Positions 1-12,777 are shown, counted from the stretch's first letter. The stretch: DNA of 64,000 nt from Myrica gale (GCA_963930655.1 OZ005615.1:10682001-10746000); one strand, 5' to 3'. Notes: generated from the sequence alone by a model not told the origin. Program-made: numbers and translations.

Positions 1-486
1 TCATAAATTCATTGGAAACGCAACAATCAATCATCAACTTTACACTACCCTTACTTCCAGGTTTCCACAATCCAAAATCTTGTTGTTCTGTGTAATGTCA
101 CTTGAAAGATTACAATACGCAATTGAAAAAAGAAAAGCCCTTTACCAACAAAAACAGTCACCCATCCATGAAAAGAATAAAACTTGATTAAACAGGTCAT
201 CAAGAAACCATACGAAGTAATCATTGATTCAACATTGCTATGAACAAAACCCTTGCTTCAAAAAATCCATTAGATTGTGTTTGCATATGCCCAGTTGAAA
301 GATTAAAATCAACCTCAGCACCTGGGAAGGGAAAAGCTGTCTACCAACACCAACAAATTGATTCAACAATTGCTCATAAACCCATATAACTCGCTATCAG
401 ACCAACATAACAACAAATTCACTCAACAAAAAGGAACCAGAAGAAAAATATGCAAAAGCAAGTAGAAAAGTGAAAGGGTTCGTTAC
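1..486 (-). other. Partial intron 1 of the PDS5-like gene
   Basis: The donor GTAACG lies at 486-481 (minus strand) directly after the PDS5 first exon. I see no acceptor followed by recognisable PDS5 coding sequence before the window edge, so the next exon should lie to the left of position 1. The stretch is AT-rich and otherwise featureless. Confidence 0.6.
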
Positions 487-588
487 ATCAAGAAGATTGA
501 GGAGCTCATCAATGGAGGAAGGAGGGCTAAGGAGCTTATTCCCAGCCTCCTTAAGCTGCTCCTCAAGGTCTGCCTCAGCCGAAGTCAT
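487..588 (-). CDS. PDS5: PDS5-like sister chromatid cohesion protein, exon 1 (partial gene)
   Basis: The exon encodes 34 residues beginning MTSAEADLEEQL and ending with IDELLNLLD. Its middle part EAGNKLLSPPSSIDELL matches the N-terminus of plant PDS5 proteins (MTS-E--LEEQL-EAGN-LL-PPSS-DELL-LLD). The ATG is at 588-586 and the exon ends in phase 0 at a GT donor at 486. PDS5 is a HEAT-repeat cofactor that binds cohesin on chromatin and regulates its release and cohesion; in plants it also affects DNA repair and development. Only the start is present, so the repeats cannot be checked. The open frame continues 30 residues into the intron, but those residues do not resemble PDS5. A lone pseudogene exon is possible, but the intact start, conserved sequence and clean donor favour a real gene. 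Confidence 0.8.
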
Positions 589-1560
589 TTTCAGCTCAGA
601 AACCCAGAAGTCTCTTGCAGAATTCCACTGAAACTGAGACCATTTATAGCCCTAGAATTAGATGAGCACAGCAAATGGCTGAATGCTAACAACTCAGCAC
701 AGTGGAGTTTAGGGGTTTTAAGCGAAGTGTTGAGCATGCAACATAAACATACAAATTGTGCAGTCTCGGATTCCGCCCATTTTATCAAGTTTGGCTGATT
801 TTGGGGTCTCAATTCCGGTTCTGGGTTTTTCACATATTTGCTTCCTTTTTGGTGCTCTCCCATTGGCGCTTTTATTGCCGTTTTGAGAGACCGCCCGAGT
901 AACGAGTCTCAGGAATCCGGAAATCTTCCCTACGAAATTACATTCCCACCCTTCTGCATTTGAACGTTGAACCAATTACTAAAGATGATGCTTGCTTTGG
1001 CAAACTCCAATGCCATGTATTGCTGTCCTGGAGCACAACTCACTTGTCGTATATAATCGTCCAAGCAGTAACTGTAGCCTTATCCAACCAGGATTCTCTC
1101 TCTTTTTAATTTTTTCCCTGGATTTTGTGTAAAGTTATGACTTTGGAATCTCTTCCTACACAGGAAGAACAAAATCTGACTAAGATTTGGCATTCAAACT
1201 TAGTCTTATTAAGATCTCTCTCTCTCACACACACGCACGCACGCTTGTAATACATATACACTATACACACACGCTTAGGAATGGTCCTATAACACTAGGC
1301 CAGACCTTCGTGGGCACACACCTGTCTTTCTCTCAACCTTTGTCTGTCCCAATACACAAGGCTAAGCACTATATTAGCCCCGCCCCCAATCATGGGTCAC
1401 AAGACACCGCCGGTCTCCAAGACTGGACTGAAATGTCACCACCTTGTTTTATAGATCGAGTTACTTTGACCTATTGCAATAGTCTTATTCTTCATCGTCA
1501 GTCGAACAGAGTTCAGGAGTACAAGAATGGGGGAGATCCGGAGATATACGCTTTCACTAG
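589..1560. other. PDS5 upstream region and spacer
   Basis: This is the presumed leader and promoter side of the PDS5 gene. It holds a short CT/CA-rich low-complexity run near 1200-1275. The 180-residue frame beginning at 1187 is not a gene: it opens in this low-complexity run and crosses into the left end of the next transposon. I recognise nothing else. Confidence 0.5.
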
Positions 1561-2868
1561 TATTCATTGGGAGCAGCTCACCTCCGGTAGGAAAGCAACC
1601 GGTTTCCTCTTGTTTTTAAATGATTTAAAAACGCCATGGCTAAGAAAGAACATGAAAAATTGCAACAAATACTTACTGGATTCTTCCCAGATTCTTCGGG
1701 AGAAGAATTTAACTGCTCAGAATTTCTGAGTATATAAGTTCACTTCTAAAATAAATCCTGAACTGCCAACTTCTTTTTAAGAAGAATCCAAAAAAAAACA
1801 CCGATCATTTCTCAAAAAACAAAATTGTTGTATGCTTTTTCCGTTAACATTAACGTTACTCTTCTTTCTCTTTTCCGTCCGACTTGTTTTTCCTTTTCCT
1901 CAGTGAGTCTCTTCCTCTTCTCTCTCTCTTTTTCTAGATAAACTCAAACAAAACAACAAAAACACTCGAATAGATTTAAGAACAAAAAAACTCAGCCTTC
2001 ACAGAATCACAATAGACTTAGGTGAGTTTGAGCCTGTCATTCTTGACAACAATGGTTTGTGGGGAGGGGCATAGACGTCGTTTTCCACCAGCTGCTTTGA
2101 GAATTTTTTTTGGTCATGGTGCTCTGCTTTCCATCAAGAGAGGCTCCACGTCACCATACCCAAGGGAAGATGATGTTGGCGTTTAAGAGATTTGCTCACA
2201 ATGTTGCTGCTATTATTTCTGGGTTAAAATATAGCGTATATGTTTGTTAAATTGCGCAAGTGACCTACTAGAGAAAGAGGATGCCGTGGAACATTGAGAT
2301 GCACCCGGTCCGGTATAATGAGCATCCATAACCGGTTTTCGGTAACTGCCCAATTAAAATCACTTCACAAGCAATACAGGAACGGCAACGAAGAAAAAAT
2401 TTAGATGAAGTCAAAGAGCAGCAAAGAAGAAAGATTGGTTCCCAAATTTTGATGCCTTGGAACATTGAGATGCACCGGGTATAATGAGCTTCCATAACCG
2501 GTTTTCGGTAACTGCCCAATTAAAATCACTTCACAAGCAATACAGGAACGGCAACGAAGAAAAAGAGAAAGCCAAATTTAGATGAAGTCAACAAGAGCAG
2601 CAAAGAAGAAAGATTGGTTCCCAAATTTTGATGTCTCACTCGAATTTTACTGGCAAGGGGAGGAAGAAGCCAACGAAGAAAAAAAGAGTGGAGAGAATTA
2701 GAGTTCAACGTTAACCTTCACGTTAGGAGAAAATGGCATGGTTCATATATAGCCATTAGATCTCTTTTCTTACACGTGGCGTCCTCTCATTTAAAAAACA
2801 AGAGGAAACCGGTTGCTTTCAGCCTTTCCTACTGGAGGTGAGCCGCTCTCGGATAGTCGTATTCATTG
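1561..2868. mobile_element. Non-autonomous Mutator-like element with 9-bp target duplication
   Basis: The 9-mer TATTCATTG occurs at 1561-1569 and 2860-2868 as a direct repeat. Between the copies lie terminal inverted repeats. The left end reads GAGCAGCTCACCTCCGGTAG and continues through AGCAACCGGTTTCCTCTTGT to about 1617. The right end carries the reverse complement at about 2788-2850 (GAGCGGCTCACCTCCAGTAG). The right repeat has about 9 extra terminal bases and a 4-base insertion. A 9-bp duplication with long inverted repeats is the hallmark of Mutator-like elements. The 1,290-bp body has no transposase, so it is non-autonomous. It contains a 171-bp tandem duplication. Confidence 0.85.
2288..2634. 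repeat. Two-copy tandem repeat, period ~171 bp
   Basis: Units begin at 2288 and 2459 with GGAACATTGAGATGCACC. They share the tract with AACCGGTTTTCGGTAACTGC and a purine-rich tail ending near GGTTCCCAAATTTTGATG. Small indels distinguish the copies. It lies inside the Mutator-like element, so it may have formed during or after transposition. Confidence 0.9.
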
Positions 2869-3698
2869 CTCACAGTCCTACCAAGAAAACGACCTCACGA
2901 GGCGCGTACTCTTTTCATATATATATATATATAAGGATATTTCATAGTCCAAATTATTTATGAAAGGAATAATATACGTACAAAAATTCTGATAAAAACC
3001 AAACAGCGAAATGCACGTCGACTAGCATATTATAAGATAGTATTTGACTATAAACTTCGTAGGATGCTGCATGTCTAAAGAATTCTGCAGGTACGGGTAT
3101 ACGACATTGATATGCATGTTGAAGGACCACATTAGCTATTAATGAAGCTTGTTGGGTAGAAAAAAAAATACTATATAACTGTTACACATGAATATTATTC
3201 TCATTGTCACGTGATCAGCAACAAATATAAATTCTAAACCAGGAATTTAGTATATATCAGTAATTAGTATATAATCAATGGACTAACAATTTGTCTGCAA
3301 AACTAGAACCATCAACTACAGCGAGGAAAACTCTCACCATCTTTGTACATAACATTAATGGAAAACAAGCAAGAGGCCAGCCCAACTTAATTTGAAGATT
3401 CTTGATGAATTACTTAAAACAATGCTTCATTGACATATTTACAGGCCAGAGTAGATATTTAGATGCATACCTTAAAGGAGCTGTTTCTTGGGACGAAGTC
3501 TGGAAGATCCGAACATCAGGGCTAGCTTGTATTTTTAATGGTTGTAGACGTTGATATTGTGATTTTCTTTTTCAGTAAATATAAGTGTTTGTAAAGAGGG
3601 AGAAGAGCAGCGAAAGAGAAATTACAAGAGTTTAACTTTATATAATTTACGATATGTATATTATAAAATTTAACTTTATAAAATTACTTAGTAAAATA
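2869..3698. other. AT-rich spacer, nothing recognised
   Basis: An (AT)n run lies just inside the upstream element and the spacer continues AT-rich. I found no coding, RNA or repeat feature I can support. Confidence 0.5.
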
Positions 3699-3702
3699 TG
3701 AT

Positions 3703-4028
3703 GACAGATCCTATTAAAACTATTGAGGTAATAAAGTTTTATGTGATGTTTTCTTAGGCAAAAATATACTCGATCTCAAAATTTAACCATCCAGAAAAAC
3801 TTAGAAGTAGAGTTTCATGACAGATTCTATTAAAACCATTGAGGTAGATAAAAATTTATACGATGTTTCTTAGGCAAAAATACACTCGATCTCACAATTT
3901 AACCATCCAAAACACTTATAGGTATAGTTTAATGACAGATCCTATTAAAACCATTGAGGCAAATAAAGTTTCTACGATGTTTTCTTAGGCAAAAATACAC
4001 TCGTTCTCAAAATTTAACCGTACACAAT
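3703..4028. repeat. Three-copy tandem repeat, period ~115-116 bp
   Basis: Units start at 3703, 3819 and 3934 with GACAGATCCTATTAAAAC or a close variant. Each continues with CATTGAGGTA, ATGTTTTCTTAGGCAAAAAT and CTCGATCTCAAAATTTAACC. The copies are diverged and AT-rich. Origin unknown. Confidence 0.9.
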
Positions 4029-6161
4029 AAATTCCTTAGCAGAGTTTGGTAGCATTCAAAGCAAAAACTAACACAAGTATGAAATAGAGAGATTTAATTT
4101 TGATATTTGAAAATGAGTTAATATAAAAGTAAGCACCGAAAAAGGTTAACCGAAAAGTAAGGGAAGAAAAAAGAAACGCAAATAAAGAGAAGGAAGTTCG
4201 AATTGTAGCCTGGAGAAGCGTTTTCAATGGCAGTTGAACACGATTCCCTTATAAAAAGGTTGTCGGAAAGGGAGAGAGCCTTCATCTGCTCGGACTTTGC
4301 CGCACCCAACCGAATTGTTTGAGAGAGTAAGAATGACAGACGAAGAAGATAGAGATGATCGGTTTATCATATATGGCATAGGTTTATATAGGAGATTTCT
4401 TGGCGGAGTATTCAATGTCATGTATACGATACGATTCTTTCATCTTCTCGTCGATATCTCGCATAAATTGTTAATCAATGAGTATGTTATTACTCTCGTG
4501 GTTAATCCTTTCTAATTCCAACAAAGAGTGTCTTAATGCATTTTTTTCCTCACTCCTATGCTTTATTGACATCATCTCTTTCTCAGAAAGAAGGGGGAAA
4601 GATAAGTATCTAATCTATTTGGTTTTTTTACATAAGTATTTTAAGATACACATGAATTCATAGAATTTACAAACCGAACATATTGAAATACCAATAGAAC
4701 GAGAGTATATCAACACATACTGCAGCATCTGTAGTGGCAAACAATTCTTAAGTAAATTTCACTTAAAAGACACAAATTAAAAAAGGTCATATATACCATT
4801 CATATTTTAACGATAAGACTCCCAATTAAAACACTAATTTGGCCTTGAGAAAAGAGAGAGAGTAAAGCAGGTATATAAGTAAAAGACATCTCTATCCCAT
4901 TCATATTTTTTGGCTTTTTATTTTTTGAGTAAGTAGTCTACAGTCTAGAATTAATTGTATGTTCATGCACCATAAAATGTGCCATTAATATCCCGGTGAA
5001 TCATTACTCAGTCCAGAGAAGAGTATCTGAAAGCTAGCTCTCTTTTTTGTCCCCTACTCTTTTCTCTCTCAAAACATAAATGAGAGGAAGAGAGACATGT
5101 ACTCAATAAATGCTTTTCTCACCCCCTTCTATAACCGCCTTGCAAACAAGGAAAGATGACAAGGATTTGCTTGATATTATCTTTGTGACAAACAATATAC
5201 AATGAAATCCAACAAGTTTTCCAAACAAAAGCATTCTCAATAGCAAAAAAACTTAGAGTAAAGGATAGATAATTTTATATAGGGCAGCCTAAACTACCAT
5301 ATTTGAGATATTGTACACGGCTTGCTTTCCATATTTGGTATGGTTAGAAATTTGAAGTATGAAAATTTGTGAAAAAAATAAAGATAGTTTTATAGAAGTC
5401 GGTGAAAAAATAAAGAGCGATAAGATTTGATTTAATATTATAATAAAAAAAAATAGTTTGGCGAGAGATTATTTTATAATTCTTCTAATTAATCCAAAAA
5501 ATTTGAGTGACGAAAATTTTGCGACTCAAACACCAACGTCTATACATTTTCATCAAATTTGACTGGGCTTTATTAAGTTGAAAATTTGAAAGTGGATGCG
5601 ATTAAGGACATTATTGTCATTTGGCATGAAAAAAATTCACATGACATGCACTTGGGCAAAGCTTGGTGTAATGTGTTTAAATAGAAAGTTGAAAGGTACA
5701 TTGTCTCTCGAGTGTATCATAAATATATAAATATTGTAGTTTACGGTAAATTCACTAAAACTCCGTCTTATTTTATAGGTGGGAAATTGTATTTATTCCA
5801 AAAAAGTAACCATGTCTATATATATATTATCACAGTTTGGAATTTGGATGATAGGTTTTAGCATATTTTTGATGGATTCCTCCATGGAGACGGATGTGCA
5901 GTCCAAACTAGTTAAGAGCACGAGATGCATACATACTGGCTCTTCTAAAAAGATTGTGCAGAAAACATGTTTTTCCAGTGTACCATCGAGAAGGTTAAGG
6001 GTGGGGCTGTTCAAACCTACCACTGGTGACGATTAAATCGTCCACTGGCCACCAGGAATCGCCAACCGGCGTTCTCGATGCCGATACCAACAACATATTG
6101 CCACTACTCGGTGGTCTCACTGTCATCGGTAACTGGTAGTCACCGTTTATATATATATATT
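4029..6161. other. AT-rich intergenic region, nothing recognised
   Basis: Only short chance reading frames are present, such as one at 4297-4515, and none resembles a known protein. No inverted terminal repeats or tRNA-like folds were noticed. Confidence 0.4.
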
Positions 6162-6352
6162 TAAAAAAAATACAAACGACATGTTGCCATTTCAGATAAC
6201 ATAAAAGGAAAAAAAATGTGTCCCATCATTTTAGGGTTAATAACCCTAACCCTTATTTTTTTAAAAAAATACAAACGACGTATCGTCGTTTCAGATAACA
6301 TAACGGGGAAAAATGTATCAGCATCATTTCAAGGTTAATAACCCTAACCCTT
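6162..6352. repeat. Two-copy tandem repeat, period ~100 bp
   Basis: Two diverged copies begin at about 6162 and 6262 with TAAAAAAAATACAAACGAC. Both run through TTCAGATAACATAA and end with GGTTAATAACCCTAACCC. The second copy carries a small palindrome, AAACGACGTATCGTCGTTT, at about 6272-6290. Confidence 0.8.
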
Positions 6353-7290
6353 CTCTTGAGTGACAGTCTTGCTTCTCTCCAGACTCCTATCACTGCCTTC
6401 CTCTAGTCTCTCAGCTCTTCGACCGTGTCGGGCGTCTCCCTCTCTCTCTTCTTTGGCCAAAACCGACGGTTACCTTGTACCATTACCGACAAACCGACAC
6501 TGACAAGAGTCAAATATTATAGTCTACCAGTGCTGGTGTCAAAATTTGAACACAAATCTTACTAGCGTCACTGTGGCCAAACCAGCACAATTTCCACCGT
6601 TACTCAGCCCAATTAGGGAAAAGTGAGAACGTGAAAAGAGAATTTGAGAGGGAGAATGTTCAATCACAAAGATAATTTTATCCATTAAAAGGGTTAAAAA
6701 GCAATAATTAAGTATTACTATTATAGACCGAAAAAAAATATGAATGAAGTACGACGAAGATGGAGGCCGCCTCTGAATGTATAGGCATATAATCCAAACA
6801 AAACAAAAGACATCAAGAACAAACACCCCTACTGCGGTCATTATTTACCGGTTAGCTTTTGTACGTTTCTTTCCTTTGACTCGTCACAATAACTTTTTGG
6901 ATACTTTCTTTGACCTCCCCCCCATAAAGAGATCACAAGTCTCAAACTGCTTTACACTTGTTCAAAATGGTTGGTGTTTCTTTTTTTTTATTTACTGACA
7001 ATTTCCCAAAAAAATGGTCTCAGATGAAAATTTAGCCTACAATCGTTCCCGTCCCTTCGAGCAAGAGAGGAAATACAATTCACTAGTCCAGAGTCCTTTC
7101 TTTTCTTCTGGACGCAAGCAAAACTTTTCATTTTTGATTGTCGACGGTTTTAGTTTTGATGTTTCTAGGGGACTAACGAGAACAATGACTCTACCTAGTC
7201 ATTCTATTAGAGTAGAGTTTAAAACGAGAAGAAAAAAATTGAAGACTATAAAAAGCAAACAATGTTAACCATGGAAGTTGTTATGGTAAC
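6353..7290. other. Intergenic region, nothing recognised
   Basis: Short frames at 6539-6841 (minus) and 7014-7268 (plus) show no family resemblance. The end nearest 7290 may be 3' flank of the eS12 gene. Confidence 0.4.
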
Positions 7291-7412
7291 AAGTAAACAC
7301 TCAAAACAAAACTCCTGATGAGATTTCACCAAATGAAGAAGAAGGAAGGCCAAGTAAACACTCAAAACAAAACTCCTGATGAGATTTCACCAAATGAAGA
7401 AGAAGGAAGGCC
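7291..7412. repeat. 61-bp tandem duplication just 3' of the eS12 gene
   Basis: Two essentially identical 61-bp units (7291-7351 and 7352-7412) each carry AAGTAAACACTCAAAACAAA and end GAAGAAGGAAGGCC. They lie about 55 bp beyond the eS12 stop codon, so they probably fall in its 3' untranslated region. The near-identity suggests a recent duplication. Confidence 0.95.
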
Positions 7413-7467
7413 TCATTGGGACAACATTATCTCATATCAGATCCTGTCAAATCCCTACTGGTTCTAC

Positions 7468-9075
7468 TCAGTGAGACTTGACGTGCTCCCGAATGATATG
7501 AAGAGCTTCATGATCCTCGCCAAAATCCTGCAAAGCAGCAGGAGAAAATTCATACCCACCATTTGGTAGACAGCTAATATTTTAAACCATTAAAGCGTGA
7601 AACCCTTTAGATTCTTACCTTCACAACAATGCAGGAGCAACCCACTACCTTTCTAGCCTTTCCCTCAGAATCAATCTTGCACAACTGCATAGCGAAGGCA
7701 CAAACTACCAACATTAGAGAGAATTAAATACAGTTTGCAGATCAGTGACACAGTCAGACTTGGTGAGAACTTCAGACGAAGTTACAATAATTCAATTAAT
7801 AAAGCAGGAACCATATTATATCAAAAATTACAAATTCCAAGAGCCCATTAATCAAAATCTGTATCTTCGTTGAAAATGCAGAACCAAAAAGATGCCAATA
7901 TGATCGTGTAGTTAACCAGACAAGAGTTCTTTTAGGTTTAAGAGTTAACACTAGTAACCGGTTGCATTAACATCAATAATTTTGATAGCTATAACATATT
8001 TATAACATAAACAGAACTTCTTAATTCAATTGTATTCGAAAAATTTCCATCGCATTGCTTCTTCCTGCCCTTAGTGATGGTATCTTCCCAAACTTGAACA
8101 ATTTCATTACAGGTGCATGTTCAGACTGCAATTAAGAACAATTAGCAATGAGCCCATTCTTCTTCGCTCGTGATTTTCAGTTTAGAGATGAGTACCACTC
8201 CATGCTAAACAACTTTACAACAACAATGCCAGATCTCCCAATGTAGAGTCCAAAATTCAGAACTTGCGAATCTTAAGTAAGGAAAACATGCAACCATCAC
8301 TTTACTTTTCCAAATGAAGGAGAATACCAATAAATAACGGAAGAGGAGAAATCAAAATAGAAAGCATAAAAGAAATTCCGAGTGAATCATACTTACACCA
8401 GCCCACTCGCCAAGGGACTTTGCACTAGGAACTGTCATCAAGTTTACATTGTGGTCAGCACAAAGTGCTTTAACCAGTTTAACATAATCAGGCTGGTCGC
8501 AGTCCTCTGCTAGTACACAAAGCTGGGCCGCATGCTTCTCAATCACTTTTGCACCTTCGTGGAGGCCACGAGCAAGCCCACCGTGAGCAAGTGATTTTCT
8601 CAGCACGAGCTGCAGGGCAGTCACTATGTCCATGGGCTCCCCCACAACAGGGACAGGGGCAGGGGCTGGTGTCTCAGCCATCACAGGAGCCTCTTCACTG
8701 CTCGAGATACACATTGAAATCCGTACGGTAAGCAAAAAATTTCAGTCACCTACCACCCTTCAAATTACTTAACAATACGGAGATCGCACACATTATCCTT
8801 AATAGGTTGCCAGTGTTATTAGATCCATAGCTCTGACAAGTCATTTCATCACAATCTCACAAATACTTCTAATCTCAAACATGGGTTCAACCCCAATCAG
8901 GTAAGGTATATTCACAGTGCACAGAAAGTTGTTTCATGTGCCTCTGTGGGCACCGATAAATTGATTCCACAAGTATTCGAACAAAAAAATCCATTCCGCC
9001 AATGGTTCTGAAATTCTCAGTGACAATCAATAGTCTAAGCAAACAGGCGTCTGAAGCAAATACTTACCCCGACAT
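7468..9075 (-). CDS. RPS12: Small ribosomal subunit protein eS12 (RPS12), complete, 4 exons
   Basis: Coding exons on the minus strand are 9068-9075, 8397-8697, 7619-7684 and 7468-7527. They total 435 nt (144 residues plus stop), the usual eS12 length. The product starts MSGEEAP. It contains the conserved [17 protein letters not shown] and [20 protein letters not shown], then [18 protein letters not shown], and ends HVKSH. eS12 is a beak protein of the cytosolic 40S subunit in the L7Ae/L30e fold. The first exon contributes only ATGTCGGG (8 nt). It is followed by GTAAGTA and joins in frame to an exon whose open frame would otherwise run upstream. All junctions are GT-AG: donors GTAAGTAT after GEWAG and GTAAGA after CIVVK. 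A spliced 5' leader exon probably lies near 9270-9360. I see no disruption and expect a functional gene. Confidence 0.95.
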
Positions 9076-10497
9076 TCTTGATGCTTTAGGATTCTTTCTC
9101 GCTCCTAAACAAGATCAAGACATAAATTCAAGGGAAAAAATCAGATCCCGAATAATAACAGGTTACTGTTTCACGATTTTCATAGTAAAAATCCAAAAAA
9201 TGAGAATGAGAACAAAAAAAATCCAGATAGAAGCTGAAACAGATGTTAAAGAGAAGAAGCCGAAAATGACCTGGAAGATGAGGCGGCCAAAGCACAAGAA
9301 GGCGTCTCTGTGTGGGCGAAGGGAGGCAAACTAACGAGCGGAGTAACGGATTAAAGCAAAGCAATTTTTATACCGCAAACCCTAAAACCCTACTAGGTTT
9401 TAGTTGGGTCTTGTTACGGTCCGGCCCAGATAATGAGCCGACCAGTGGCTTTCCACATCTTATATTTTAGGAACAAGCCCAATCTCGAGCGCCTCGTGAG
9501 GTTACAGCGCAAAGCAACCAATACATGATGTCTTCCTCATGCTTTGAAGGCCGGTGTGTCGTACGACTTCTTTCTCAGTTTTGTGGGCAGCTTCATGTCA
9601 CTTGTTTGAAGAATGTGCGGGATATAATTGCTATTAGGAGAATTTCCCCAAATAAATGCGAATATATATAAAAAAGAGCTATGCTGATTTTATATGCTAT
9701 TTAAGGATCCATTTATTTGTTTGTAAAATTCTTTAAGTAAACAAAATTTTCATTGAAACGTTTTTAAGAAAAAATTTTCATTTACAGTGTTTGATAATTC
9801 TTTTTAAATTTTTTCAAGATTTTTTTATGTTTGACATGCTTGATAATTTACGTAATTACATAAAAAAGTTTAATTACTGTACAGGTTAATGTGGTTTACA
9901 CTTTTCATATTTTAGTCCTTAAGGTATTAATTTCATTCGTCGGGTAACTGAGATAAGTTTTTGAGACAAATGATCCTCCATCCAATTGACATTAACCAAC
10001 ATACGGAATAATACTTACGTGAATTTTAAATCTCATCTCATCTTCAATAGTAGATTTTCGCGTGAGATGAAATTTATTTTCTCATAATTTTAATATTTTA
10101 CTCTCTAAGATATTGATTTTAACTTTCCTGAGATACAATTTCACTCTAAAATTATTTCCGCAGTTCAATTATCGTTAGCCAACTATCGGTGAAGTGCCCA
10201 CGTGACCTGAAAAGAGAAGAATGTAAAACTATCATATGCAACCTTCAAATTAAATTCTTATTTTAAAAACGTTACTGTTTATTTATATATCATTTTTAAT
10301 AAAAATATTTAATAATTTTGTCTATTAGGGGTATTTTGGTCATTTTACATGTGGTTTAACAACTAAATAAAATGAAATGCAATAATTGATTGTTTTTTAA
10401 AGAATATGAGACAATAAAATATTTTGAAACTTGAGAGATACTTACTTATTTTTGCCCATATATATAGGGAGTACTATAATGTTACCCAAAAACATAA
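9076..10497. other. eS12 leader/promoter side and AT-rich spacer
   Basis: A probable 5' leader exon lies near 9263-9360 on the minus strand. It follows AAACCCTA-type motifs at about 9377-9396, which resemble the telo-box elements common in plant ribosomal protein promoters. From 9480 to 10497 the sequence is AT-rich with nothing recognised. Confidence 0.45.
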
Positions 10498-11139
10498 TCG
10501 GTTCATCTCATATGTTATGAGAGATCCCATAAGCTCATCCAAAGAAAGTTTTGTCAAGTCTTTGGCTACTTGAATGGTGGTAACCTTGGGTTCCCAAGCT
10601 TTTGGTAGAAACCTAAGGATCTTTCTCATCATTTCAACATTAGTATATTCTTTACCAAGAGATTTAAGACTATTTATAATATTGGTAAAGCGAGTAAACA
10701 TAGATGAAATAGATTCATCGGATTTCATCTTAAAAAGCTCATAGCTATGAACAAGCAAACTAATCTTGTTTTCTTTAACTTGATTCGTACCTTCATGAGC
10801 TACTTGAAGTTTATCCCAAATTTGTTTCGCGGTATCACAACCGGAAACACGATTAAATTCATTTGAATCAAGTTCACAATACAAAATATTCATAGCTTTG
10901 GAATTTAAGAACATAAGTTTTAAATCAGCATCATCCCATTCATTTTCATCTTTCAACACACCTTCCTTGTCGCTAGGATATTTAAGACCATTTGAGATAA
11001 TTCTCCACAATTCATAGTCCACGGCTTGGATGTAAATCTTCATCCTTGCCTTCCAATAATTATAACAAGTTCCATTAAACAAAGATGACCTATTTGTGGA
11101 TTGACCTTCAGCAAAGGAGGTACTAACAAGGGTTGTCAT
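10498..11139 (-). pseudogene. Truncated Ty1/copia gag (UBN2-type) fragment
   Basis: The frame starts MTTLVSTSFAEGQSTN and runs about 214 residues. Motifs include [37 protein letters not shown] and LSLDELMGSL, typical of the UBN2/DUF4219 gag of plant copia elements. It is closely related to the longer gag at 38938-40428 but stops where that protein continues after HEMN. The break at about 10498 runs into unrelated AT-rich DNA. The zinc knuckle and all of pol are missing. The LTR lies upstream in the element's own orientation. Confidence 0.9.
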
Positions 11140-11174
11140 AGATAGATATATTAAATCTCAGCTTTGATACCAAT
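11140..11174 (-). other. Primer-binding-site region of the truncated copia element
   Basis: Between the LTR edge (11175) and the gag ATG lies ATTGGTATCAAAGCTGAG on the minus strand. This is a one-base variant of the initiator-Met tRNA complementary site TGGTATCAGAGC seen in the intact copy. Confidence 0.75.
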
Positions 11175-12777
11175 TATGAGTCTAAATAACAACCTAAGAG
11201 GGGGGTGAATTGGTTTTAACAAAAACTTTACCCCTTTTTCACAAAAACATAGATCTGAAAGATACTTCTTTTTAACAAATAAAAATGCAGGTCTGAATGT
11301 GTTTAAGGCTAAGGAACTATAAGCAATAAGTGATAAAGCTTAAAGCACAACAAATATGCATATGAGACAAATAATAAGAGAGATAGAGTTAAAGAGATGA
11401 CACCGTAGTTTTTAGGTGGTTCGGCCAAACACGTGCCTACGTCCACCCCAAAGGCTATTGAATTCCTTGGGCTTCCTCCACTATTCTCCAAATAGCAAAT
11501 ACACCTTAGCTTCCGGGTGCTAAGGAACCTTTACAAAGTGTTTTCCGAGCTCACGCTTCAACTCTCTCACAAACCCCAAAGCCTACGGGATTTCTTCTAC
11601 TCTTACAAGTAGGACAAGTGTTCACCCAACACTCAAGTGTTTTCCAAAAGATGGAATTACAATGAATGACTCTCTAAGCCGAATATGCCAATGAAAATCT
11701 CAATACATGAGGAATGACTCTCTAAGCCGAATATGCAAATGAAAAGCTCAATAGAGTGCAATAAAATGAGATTATTGAATGAAACCTAACATTTGGCAGG
11801 TGTGAGCACAAGCTTCCTTTCTAGATGCGGTTTTTCCTCTTTTTCAAATGACTTTCTCTCTCTAGAAGTTAGGGCAAAATTGATTGCAGGTGTGTTGTCT
11901 CTTCTTCAAGAAACTTATCTCTTTAGAGGCTAGATCTTCAATGATGAGCAAAAGAGGAGGATTTGAAAATGACAGCTTCTGGACTTGAAGGATTTAGCAA
12001 ATGGATTTCTTTGGGTCTAGGCTTTTTCTCTCTCTAGATGTTGCAATGTTGTTTGAGCTCACTCTCTTCTCTCTCCATCTTGTTCTCTTTATAGCTCTAG
12101 GTCTTCAACGGTCATTAAGTGCAGCAATAATACCGTTGGAGGGGTTTAAAAGACATTTGAATCATTTCAAAGAAGAGCTGGCGTCGCTTCCAAGGAAAAC
12201 TGAAATTTCGCACAATGTGTCGACACCTTCTTCTCAAATTTCGAAATGTATTTGAAATTTACCGGAGACCGGTCGAGCGTCGGTCGAGCTCTCGTCGAAC
12301 GTAAAGTTACTGTCTTAAATTTTCTTACTCGCGCTCGAGCGGTTGTCGAGCAGGTGTCGAACGTGAAGAGTCTGTAAAGTTTTCTGCAAGGGCGCTCAAG
12401 CTCTGGTCGAGCAGTTGTCGAACGTGAAGTGAATTTTGGCATTCTGGAAGCTTGAGTTTTGGGTCAGTGCAATGTGTTGACACTATGGTCCAATGTGTCG
12501 ACACTTCCCACTCATGGAGAGAAAATCAGCAACTTGAAAGTGTCCGATCCATTCTAACTTTCTTTAAACACCTACAATATGAGAAATTGATCTCATCAAC
12601 TTGTGTAATGGTGTTTAAGTGCACTTATAAATATTTTAAAGTGATAACCTCAATCTTTGAGATCTATTTTAGAAATTTGGATTGACAATATAAAATCTAA
12701 AGTCTTTAAAACTTAAAAATTTTGTTATCATCAAAATCAAATATGGATTGTTTTACAAAAACAACCTTGGGCTAACA
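11175..12777 (-). repeat. Single LTR of the truncated copia element (1,603 bp)
   Basis: The LTR begins TATGAGTCTAAATAACAACC (plus strand), a variant of the TGTGAGTCTAAAAGACAACC start of the intact copy. It ends in CAACCTTGGGCTAACA. It shares the CCGTAGTTTTTAGGTGGTTC block with the intact LTRs but is clearly older. It carries TGTCGACA palindromes at 12218 and 12496 and a TGTTGACA variant at 12475. Three ~62-bp GTCGAAC units at 12262-12430 are absent from the intact copy's LTRs. No second LTR or target duplication was found. Confidence 0.88.

Noticed and set aside
1187-1729. 180-residue open frame
   Set aside because: It starts in a CT/CA low-complexity tract and crosses the target duplication and left end of the Mutator-like element. 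No family resemblance.
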